From: Microplitis mediator
Taxonomy: Eukaryota; Arthropoda; Insecta; Hymenoptera; Braconidae
Assembly (NCBI RefSeq): GCF_029852145.1
Contig: NC_079974.1
Location: 14,571,041 to 14,635,040 of the forward strand
Reading direction: 5' to 3'
Length of the DNA: 64,000 bases
Shown here: in pieces, positions 56,789 through 64,000 of the stretch
Layout of the letters: each line of letters begins with the position of its first letter
Numbering within the stretch: position 1 is the stretch's first letter
Translations under genes and position numbers: made by a program
The notes under the pieces: generated by a model
What the model was told of the DNA's origin: nothing
Database searches by the model: none
Seen by the model: the letters and a program-made list of their open reading frames with translations, nothing else

Positions 56789-57515
56789 TTTATTTATAAC
56801 TAATCAATAACAACAAAATTTATTTATGAACAATATCAACACAACATTAAAAATAATAAGAATTCAATAATATTAAATTGAAAGTACAAAACCCAACTTC
56901 TCAATAACTACCCCATTTGATCAATTATTTATTTTAAAAATGAGTGGGCCACCTCAAAATGTTAAGTAAACAAATTTTTTTTTCTTGAAAAATTTTTTTT
57001 TATAAGGTCCAAATTCGACTCCGTGCTAAGAAAAACAAAAAAAAAAGTTTTTTATCAACCCACCCTAATTCATACACTCTGAAAATGTCCAGAATAGCTT
57101 CCTAGGACCTCGAAACATCGGCATATAATGAAAACTCGATTTTCGAAAATCGGGTCGAAAACAATAACTTACTGAAATTTTTGAAAATCATTGATTTTTA
57201 TAGTGGGAAATGTTGACAAAACAATCTTTTAAGTGATTTAATAGTATCGTTTATTCAATTATTAATATTATAGATTATGTGAGATCACCCATTATTTTGT
57301 TGTACACTATAAACAATCTCCATTAAGAAATTAAAAACATGTTTAGATATGTAATTCATTAATTGAAAGTAATATATTGAAATTATTTTTATAATACTCA
57401 TCAATATTGAATAAATTTAATTAAACAAAAGTCATAAGTAAATAGAGAAAAAAAAAATAGCAAAGAGCTCAACAAACAAATTTCAAGTACAATCGTCTGA
57501 AGCGAAGTCAAAAGC

Positions 57516-57638
57516 ATAGAACTGATCAATTTTTAAATCCACCTGTTGCATCTGTGAAATCGACAGGAATCAACTCACAAGTCCTTGTCGTAGGATCATC
57601 GAGAAAGTCATGTTCATCAGAAATCCACTTTACAGTAT
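57516..57638 (-). other. Coding-like terminal exon fragment
   Basis: On the minus strand about 40 codons, including YTVKWISDEHDFLDDPTTRT and ELIPVDFTDATGGFKN, end in TGA at 57516. Codon use is far less AT-extreme than the surroundings. The upstream border is unclear (AACAG or AAAAG could be acceptors), and I found no donor in the neighbouring frame with a matching phase. It may be the last exon of the same gene as 57748-58110, or of an alternative transcript. Not recognised. Confidence 0.3.
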
Positions 57639-57747
57639 AGCTGTTATCACTTTTTGTTTTTCACATTCAAAGCTAAAACAAAAAAAAATAGAAAATGAAA
57701 ATATTTTTTCAGTTATTCTGTCAACGGCAGATGATGTTTACAAACGT

Positions 57748-58110
57748 TCATAAATCATTCAAAAGACAGAGATTCCATTCTGTCCATACTGTTGACATAA
57801 CTTCACTCAAAGGCAAGGTCTGATCACCCACGAGAATTGCCGCTAGTGTCTTTATTTTACGTTTTTTTTTCTTTTTGCGACCCCGAATAGGAGAGAAAAC
57901 GTATTCATCTTCGAAGAAGGTAGCAGGATTTTCCCTAGGGTTCATCATTTCTAGTTTCCATGAACAAGATAACTTTCTATTCATACGTTGAACGTCCTAT
58001 TAACAAGACCAAAAGCTTGTATTAGACTTTGCAAGATTAAAATAATATACCTCACGATATCTGTAAATATTTAAAAGGCAATTGCACACGATAAATGAAA
58101 AGGTCTTCAT
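57748..58110 (-). CDS. Two-exon hypothetical gene, 102 codons
   Basis: Exon 1 (58110-58051) encodes MKTFSFIVCNCLLNIYRYRE. Exon 2 (57996-57748) starts DVQRMNRKLSCSW and ends WTEWNLCLLNDL before TGA. The 54-bp intron starts GTATAT, ends TTAATAG, has a TCTAAT branch-like word, and joins in phase 0. The first 16 residues are hydrophobic. Residues ~48-62 contain a basic run, RGRKKKKKRK, like a nuclear signal. An in-frame stop lies 12 bases before the ATG. It sits between mobile elements, so it may be a fragment of a larger gene. I do not recognise the family. Confidence 0.35.
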
Positions 58111-58928
58111 TTCATTCACTCTTTACTTCTATTCAGTCTTTAATTTTCTTTTCTCTTTTTTTTTTATTCAGGTATAGAGTAGACACTATTCCAAATCGTT
58201 TACTTCTCTTTCATTCGCTAAAAGTCACTTAAATTTACAAAACTTTTGTTAACTTTTCTGCATTATACTTATCTTTATATTCCTTGAATTCCAAAATTTC
58301 TTTTACGATATCTTGAATCATGTATTTACTCTAATCGTTCACATTTCGGTTATGATGAACTAAAATTGAATTTTTTATAGCTGTTTAAACTAATAATAAA
58401 TACCTTTTTAAATATTCTTTAAATGTTCAACAAGATAAATGTGATAAATAACATAAAATAGTTAAAAGTGTAAAGAATTTTTGTCAATTTAATTGTATGT
58501 AAACTTTATATTGATGTTATTTTACATGATATAACTGTTATGTAAATTTAAATTGTTTGCATTTTACACATGAACAAAAAAAGTAAAATTTTCATAAATG
58601 TTTGAATCGGTGTTTAATATTGATTTTAAACATCTATAAAAATACATCATAGTAGATGAAAAAACAATTTATTGTCATCTAATAACTGCAAAATACTTTA
58701 TTCAAATATATAACATAATTATCCACAAGAAATGGAAAATTTTTAAAAAGCTATACAAATTGGGTTAGAATGATTGTTTCAAATTGTACAAAGAGCATTT
58801 ATTATGATTCTACGCATTTAATCCTCGAAAGAGAAAATCCTCTGACAAAATATCTCGGCGAGAAAATATCCCCGTGTCAAAATATTCCTGAAATAGTATT
58901 TTGCCTTTTAACAGGCAATTCATGAGTA

Positions 58929-60272
58929 AGGGAGGGTAGGGCAGAGTGGAAGCCTGGGGCAGAGCGGCCCCCCTGAAATTTTGATAAAAAAAAAATTTTA
59001 TTTTTTTCGACTAATTACTATAAATCCGATATGTTTGCGTATTTTAAGTCCTACGCATGACATCTGGGGCACAATGGACAAGCCGAAAATTTTAAAAAAG
59101 TAATTTTTTCATATATTTATCGTCAAATTAAAAAAAAATTATAATATGTCCACATTTCTAGACCTACACATAATACCTGGGGTGAAATAGACCAGCCAAA
59201 ACTTCTGAATAAATGATTTTTTCATATTTTTCGGCCGTTTCTCTATGTCTAAGGCAAATTTGGTCACGAAAAATATTCAAAAATAAAAATTTTTTTTTGG
59301 TTAATAAATTTTTGAAATAAAGTAAAACTACACTGTAAAAAATCACCGGGGTAAGTCCAAGCGGTGTAGGTGTTAAAATCGGCGGTGTTAAATTTCAACA
59401 CGAAAGCGGTGTAAAAATAACGCCGCTGCCGGTGTAAATATTCTGTACCGGTGTTGAAAAAAATTCTCCGGTGTTAAAATAACACCGCTGCCGGTGTAAA
59501 TATTCTCTACCGGTGTTAAAACATCGCCGCCGCCGGTGTAGATATTCTTTACCGGTGTTATATATTTTACTTTGTGAACATTTTTACTTACTCGATCACT
59601 ATACTTGTTGTTAAATGATATTTTTTATTAATTTTCATAAAGAACTGACATTTTTTGTGTTTTATAATCTTTAAAGTTAATGCTCCAAGCGGACGCAGTT
59701 TACTCTGCTTTTACACCGGTATTACTCCGCTTTTACACCGGTTACTCCGCTTTTACACCGATATTACTTCGTTTTTACACCGGTAATCCGGCTTTTACAC
59801 CGATTTTACTCCGCTTTTACACCGGTTACCCCGATTTAACACAGGTATTTTTAACACCGGTGAATTACTCCTCCTAAACCGGAGTAATTTTATTTACACA
59901 CCGGGCGGAGTTAAAATGAGTCCATTTTTAACACCGCTCTTTTTACAGTGTATTTATAATCTAAAAAATTAAAAAACACGTTTTTGGGGTTCAGAATAAT
60001 GACAAATAAGAAGTATAGAATTGTTTTTTTTTTTATTAAATAACAATTAGTAATTAAGCTAATCGAGGGTGAACGATTTATTACACCTAAAAAAATTTTT
60101 TTTGAGTAATATAAAACCAAAAATCGTTGTCAAGAGAAAGAACTACATTCTTAATGATGAAAACAGTTTGAAAGAAAAAAAATTTTTTTATCATTTTTTG
60201 GAGGGAGGCCTCTCTGCCCCACAAAAAAAAATTTTTCTTTATACCTTAGTCGAAAGTACGCACTTCCCTCCT
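58929..60272. mobile_element. GGGG-TIR, TA-flanked element with nested CACTGT MITE
   Basis: It begins AGGGAGGGTAGGGCAGAGTG after TA and ends CACTTCCCTCCT before TA. The body shares GGGGCAGAGCGGCCCCCCTG and the T/A-rich spacers with 60631-61380 (reverse complement) and 8243-9022. It is interrupted at 59331. Confidence 0.6.
59331..59950. mobile_element. 620-bp CACTGTAAAAA MITE with ACCGGTGT repeats, TA target duplication
   Basis: The ends CACTGTAAAAAATCACCGG and TTTTTACAGTG are flanked by TA. The related sequence at 8600-8625 is continuous across the site. Both halves carry GCCGGTGTAAATATTCT or TTTTACACCGGTTACTCCGC repeats. ACCGGT is a palindrome. The frame at 59680-59877 (FTPVLLRFYTG repeats) is the minisatellite translated. 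Confidence 0.85.
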
Positions 60273-60630
60273 TAATTTTAAGGCCTAAAGTCTTATTTCC
60301 CTCTCCTGGTGGAGTTACACGCGCCTCACTTATATCGCCGGGAGCAAAAAATTTTTTTGTGCCTACAGAAACAGCCGGTTGCTGCCATCTAGTGATCGTC
60401 GACCACTTTATAAATAAAATTTTTCACGATAACGTCGTAGATCGTTGCTTTATATATACGTCAGTATTTTTGTGTCTCGTTGTATGCAATATTTTAATTA
60501 AACAGTGTAATTACAATAATAAGATGAATGAAAAAGTTTCATCGGATGAATCTATGGACGAGGATGAGGTGATAAAAGATTTTAATGCAGAGGCGAAGTT
60601 AATTATTGAAAGTTTATGTATTTATTTATA
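60273..60630 (+). promoter_or_regulatory. Single-copy-looking promoter/5' region
   Basis: The stretch between two GGGG elements looks non-repetitive. GCTGCCATCTAGTGA (60381-60395) read on the minus strand is TCACTAGATGGCAGC, matching 13 of 14 positions of the CTCF consensus CCASYAGRKGGCRS. TATAAATA lies at 60409-60416 and an initiator-like TCAGT at 60461. Together they suggest an insulator or promoter-proximal region for the frame at 60524. Confidence 0.35.
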
Positions 60631-60631
60631 G
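60524..60631 (+). pseudogene. 5' coding fragment cut by a transposon, 35 codons
   Basis: ATG at 60524 opens an acidic N-terminus, MNEKVSSDESMDEDEVIKDF followed by NAEAKLIIESLCIYL. The stop TAG is formed by the TA target site plus the first G of the GGGG element at 60631. Without the element, which ends at 61380 or with a partner fragment at 62406, the frame would run a little further. It looks like the first exon of a gene that lost its downstream part to insertion. Not recognised. Confidence 0.35.
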
Positions 60632-61380
60632 GGGAGGGTGGGGCAGAGCGGCCCCCCTAAGCCAATTATTATTTTTTGTGGCTTTCAACCATAAGATCAC
60701 TTTACTTTTGTCCTATTTCGAACAAATTTATGGACATTTTGCCAAAATTCTGAAAATTTTTTTTTTTTTTTTGTGGGGCAGAGCGGCCCCCCTTCAAAAA
60801 GTGATAAAAAAATTTTTTTTTTTCGTTTTTTTTTTTTTAAACTGTTTTCATCATTAAGAATGTATTTCTTTCTCTTGACAACTATTTTTGGTTTTATATT
60901 ACTCGAAAAAAATTTTTTAAAGCGTAAAAAATCGTTCACTCTCGATTACCTTAATTACTAATTGTTATTTAATAAAAAAAAAAAATCAATTCTATGATTT
61001 TACTTTATTTCAAAAATTTATCAAGTAAAAAAAAAATTTAATTTTTATAAATTTTTAGTGACCAAATTTGCCTCTTACATAGAGAAACGGCCGAAAAATA
61101 TGAAAAAATAATTTTTTCGGAAGTTTCGGCTGGTCCATTTTGCCCCAGGTGTTATGCGTAGGGCTAGAAATGTGGAATTATAATAGTTTTTTTTTAATTT
61201 GACGATAAAAATATGAAAAAATCACTTTTTCAAAATTTTGGGCTTGTCCATTTTGCCTCAAATGTTATGCGTAGGGATAAAAATGCGCAAACATATCGGA
61301 TTTATAGTAATTAATCGAAAAGAAAAAAAATTTTTTTTTTGATCAAAATTTCAGGGGGGCCGCTCTGCCCCACCCTCCCC
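60631..61380 (-). mobile_element. 750-bp GGGGAGGGTGGGGCAGAGCG MITE, TA target duplication (complete)
   Basis: The ends GGGGAGGGTGGGGCAGAGCG and its complement are flanked by TA (60629-60630 and 61381-61382). An inner GGGGCAGAGCGGCCCCCCTT motif lies at about 60775. The frames here run through A/T homopolymers and are not genes. This is the reference copy for the GGGG family in the window. Confidence 0.8.
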
Positions 61381-61477
61381 TATATTTTTTATTGGCAGAA
61401 TAAAAAAAACTTGTTCATAGGCATAAATTTATTTCTTTCGAAAAAAAATAATTATTTTAAGTATAATTATGTCTTTT

Positions 61478-62277
61478 TTAACTTCCCGCTAAGAAAATTG
61501 TAAATTTTCAAAAATTCGGAAAGTTATTGGTTTCGGTCCGATTTACGAAAATCGAATTTTCACCAGATGTCGACGTTTTGAGGTCCTAGGAAGCTATTCT
61601 GACTAATTTCACGATGATGTACGAGTGTATGTATGTACGTACGTACGTACGTATGTATGTATGTAAATACCTGTATCTTTTGAACGGATGAACCGATTTT
61701 GAATTTTAAGGTGTCATTCGACGCGGCTTGTCAATATCTTGAAGCTGTGAGAAAATTGAGCTTGATCGGTAGGGCTCATTCAGAGATATTCAAAAATAAA
61801 ATTTTTTCAAAAATGTTTTTTTTAGATAACTTTTAATGTGCTCGATGGATTGATTCCAAAATGGACTGGGCTCTAGAGCTTTATAAGCCGCGTCGAATGC
61901 CACCTCAACCATCGAAATCGGTTCATTCGTTCAAGAGAAACCGTTGTTGAAGAAATTAAAAAAAAAAAATTTTTTATTTTTTCTGAAATATCTCAAAAAC
62001 GACTAAATAAATCGAATTCATAATTTGATCAGCTCTAGAACTTGATAAAACGCGTTGATTGCCACCTCAACCGTCTCAATCGGTTTATTCGTTTGAGAGA
62101 TATCGTTGGAGAAAAAATGGTGAAAAACGTTTTTTTTCGAAAACAACAGCATACAAACGTATTTTCGAGCACTTCGAGCTCGAAAATGTATTCACAATAA
62201 TGTTTTCGAGGTTCTTGAGCTCGAAAACAGCGGGAAGTTTAAGGGCTGGCCCGCAGGGTCAACCGATAGACAGATTT
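61478..62277 (+). repeat. AACTTCCCGC-family copy (longest, best kept)
   Basis: It starts TTAACTTCCCGCTAAGAAAA and ends TTAAGGGCTGGCCCGCAGGG then GATAGACAGATT. The microsatellite slot at about 61628-61664 is TATG/TACG repeats. The frame at 62059-62340 recurs in part at 42536-42730 and 56602-56799 but is truncated differently each time. Confidence 0.75.
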
Positions 62278-62282
62278 TTTTT

Positions 62283-62406
62283 TTCAGAATTTCGGCAAAA
62301 TGTCCATAAATTTGTTCGAAATAGGACATACGTAAAGTGATCTGATGGTTGAAAGACACAAAAAGTAATAATTGGCTTAGAGGGGCCGCTCTGCCCCACC
62401 CTCCCC
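62283..62406. mobile_element. End fragment of a GGGG element, inverted to 60631
   Basis: It matches the complement of 60631-60760 (GGCAAAATGTCCATAAATTT) and ends GCCCCACCCTCCCC before TA. With 60631-61380 it brackets the AACTTCCCGC copy. Confidence 0.7.
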
Positions 62407-62574
62407 TATTAAATAGTTACATGTTGACAAATATCATACCTATACGCGTAAAATGATTTCGCTTTTTCAATTTCCTGCTACCTGCATGGAAATATCATAT
62501 ATGGTAAACATATATTAAAAAATATGTGTTACAGATATAAATATATATGTGACAATACATGAAATCTTAAATAG

Positions 62575-62578
<4 letters not shown>

Positions 62579-62612
<34 letters not shown>
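62579..62612. repeat. (AT)n microsatellite
   Basis: About 17 AT dinucleotides adjoining the TTAAAGGAGC repeat. Confidence 0.95.
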
Positions 62613-62614
<2 letters not shown>

Positions 62615-62616
62615 TA

Positions 62617-63362
62617 ATGCAAAAAATTAAAGGAGCAGAAAAATTTTATAAATTTTTTAGTGATTTTTGGAAGGCTGTAACTTGGTGAAAAAAAATCGTA
62701 TCGAAAATTTAAAAAAAGCATTTTATAGCTTGAAATCTCTAGTTTAAGTGTATTTTTTTCAAAATTTTTCAAAAGCTCCGATTATTGCGCAAACATGAGA
62801 AATACCGCGAGCCAAAAAATTTCTAAATTTTTTTTTTTTTTCCGAAGAGCCCACGGACCGCGGAAAAATTCTTTCAACTAAACGAATGCATACATCGTTT
62901 AGCAAATTTATTCAGCTTCAATTTGGTTTTTTTTTTAACCCCGTAGGACGATTTGTCGCAGAGATATCAGCCTTCAAACAGAAAATGATCCTTTTGGCTT
63001 TGATCTTTGATATTTCAGGTACCAATGATCGCACAGAAAGTTGAAGGGCGGCGTTGAAAACTTGAATAAATTCCCTACAAGATCCTGTCATTATTTTTTG
63101 AAAAAAAAAATTTTTTTTATTTTTAACATCCATTAGAAGAAAGTACAAAAAAATGACTTTTTTTGGTTTTTTAGTAAATCAACCGCTACTCTGCAAATAT
63201 CGATAAAAAAAATAATGTTGCCAGGGACTTTTTTAGCTTAATGTACCCCCAAGACCCCTGTAAATTTTTAAATTGATCCATGGAACCGTTTTTTGGGAAT
63301 CATCGATCAAAGTTCAGCTAAACAATTAAAGGAGCAAGTTTTGTTCCTTTAATTGTGCAATC
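62617..63362. repeat. TTAAAGGAGC-ended repeat
   Basis: It opens GCAAAAAATTAAAGGAGCAG and closes TTGTTCCTTTAATTGTGCAA, preceded by an inner AACAATTAAAGGAGCAAG that makes a small hairpin at 63318-63362. The interior is AT-rich with no frame (the 76-codon minus frame at 62918-63148 is unsupported). It may be a TIR element; no duplication was established. Confidence 0.4.
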
Positions 63363-63439
63363 ATAATCAAAATGAAAATTTTTTTTTTTTTCGACTTTTC
63401 TCAAATTTTTGCGTTGGTAACTCAGCAAATGCAAGGAAA

Positions 63440-63560
63440 TGACAAAAAAAATAAAAAATTTCCAAAAAATGTCAAAAAAAATCGAAGAAAAAAAAAATTT
63501 GAAACTTGTTTTTTGTGTTCTAAATTTTTTTTTTGACATTTTTTGGAAATTTTTTATTTC
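63440..63560. repeat. Hairpin of T/A-rich arms
   Basis: AAAATTTCCAAAAAATGTCA at about 63455-63475 is complementary to TGACATTTTTTGGAAATTTT at 63534-63555. Overlapping frames on both strands come from this. Confidence 0.6.
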
Positions 63561-63574
63561 CAGAATAAGCCCAG

Positions 63575-64000
63575 CATATATTTTTGTAGGGAATTTAACG
63601 CTCTACAAAAAAAGTTTCTTATCATTTTTCGACAAATCCATCTGTTCAAAAGTTATTGGAGCATTGTTTTCTAGTTTTCTCCATTTTAATGCCAAACTCC
63701 TGAAAAAATAGTGTTCTGATCGATTTTTAGAGCTTGGCATTAAAATGGAAATAATTAGAAAACAATGCAGAATTTGAAAAAAATTTATCAGTGATAATTT
63801 GTAGAAAATAAAATTGTCTACAAAAATGATTTAATGACATTTTATAATAAGTATGATAGTTTTGCCGAAAAAGTAAAAAGATATCAAAATTTACTCCAAC
63901 TTTACTTCGACCTCCAATAACTCTTGAACAGATGGATTTATCGAAGAATGATAAGAGACCTTTTTGTAGAGCGTTCAATTTCCTACAAAAATATGTATTA
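63575..64000. mobile_element. Partial foldback-family element, runs off the window
   Basis: ATATTTTTGTAGGGAATTTA, ATCATTTTTCGACAAATCCA and the loop GCCAAACTCCTGAAAAAATA match the centre of 18297-19299. The two arms are complementary (63580-63700 against 63720-64000). The left outer arm is missing and the right one continues past the window. Confidence 0.7.

Larger units (their letters stand above)
53264..57065 (+). mobile_element. 3.8-kb element with ~0.9-kb TIRs and a broken SWIM-domain gene, TA target duplication
   Basis: The ends GGGTGGGTTGAAGAAAAAC and its near-complement are flanked by TA. The left arm 53264-54183 is complementary to 55683-56120 plus about 56890-57065. The right arm has an AACTTCCCGC-family copy (56152-56788) inserted or substituted. 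The arms share CCCCCGAAAGGTATCGGCTT and GGGGGTCGATAGTAGCTCC. The centre encodes the pseudogene at 54417-55434. It landed in an AACTTCCCGC-family repeat (53173-53261 and 57068-57205). Confidence 0.8.
57206..58927. other. Mostly single-copy-looking region with a minus-strand gene candidate
   Basis: No TIRs or tandem arrays were seen here. The two-exon candidate is at 57748-58110 and a further coding-like piece at 57516-57638. 58111-58927 is AT-rich with no supported frame. Confidence 0.45.

Noticed and set aside
60606..60961. Frames on both strands with phenylalanine or lysine runs (also 8593-8910 and 59911-60275)
   Set aside because: Caused by T/A homopolymers in GGGG-family elements, present in all copies and on both strands.

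Overview
This is a very AT-rich eukaryotic window, almost certainly from an arthropod and probably an insect. A parasitoid-wasp-like genome is my guess from the look of the repeats; I could not test it. There are no bacterial operons, no rRNA operon and no convincing full-length host gene. Nearly all of it is transposable-element DNA nested inside older transposable-element DNA. The layers can be ordered because several insertions have an uninterrupted copy of the same target elsewhere in the window.

Layout. 1-2,650: small terminal-inverted-repeat (TIR) elements, one carrying a minisatellite and a tRNA-like module. 2,826-5,139 and 20,227-22,527: a near-identical inverted pair holding a dead hAT transposon; only the first copy has its 8-bp target duplication. 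7,228-18,050: a second, older inverted pair whose right arm holds a 1.0-kb and a 3.4-kb minisatellite-bearing element, and whose interior holds two LTR insertions. 18,297-19,299: a 1-kb foldback element. 22,643-28,420: stacked elements, including a family with a 5S-rRNA-derived module. 28,849-30,568: a palindromic-minisatellite element containing what looks like the spliced 5' part of a gene. 30,954-35,500: LTR-like sequence and minisatellites. 35,820-48,071: two more 5S-module elements, with a 2.9-kb TA-flanked element between them that carries a captured first exon. 48,072-53,261: low-complexity elements, a solo LTR and a repeat family common in the window. 53,264-57,065: an element with ~0.9-kb TIRs and a broken SWIM zinc-finger gene. 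57,200-58,930 and 60,273-60,630: the only stretches that look like single-copy gene sequence. 58,929-62,406: GGGG-ended TA-flanked elements. 62,612-64,000: more foldback sequence.

The main pattern is a set of non-autonomous elements with CCC...GGG ends and 2-bp target duplications that are not one fixed dinucleotide (TT, AG, AT, GA, CC and TA are all seen). Many carry a Pol III-promoter-like module (5S-derived or tRNA-derived), a minisatellite built on a self-complementary word, and in some cases captured exons. A second set is strictly TA-flanked, with CAC(T/G)G, CACAG, GGGG or GGGTGGG ends. No intact transposase for either set is present, so these elements would have to be mobilised from elsewhere.
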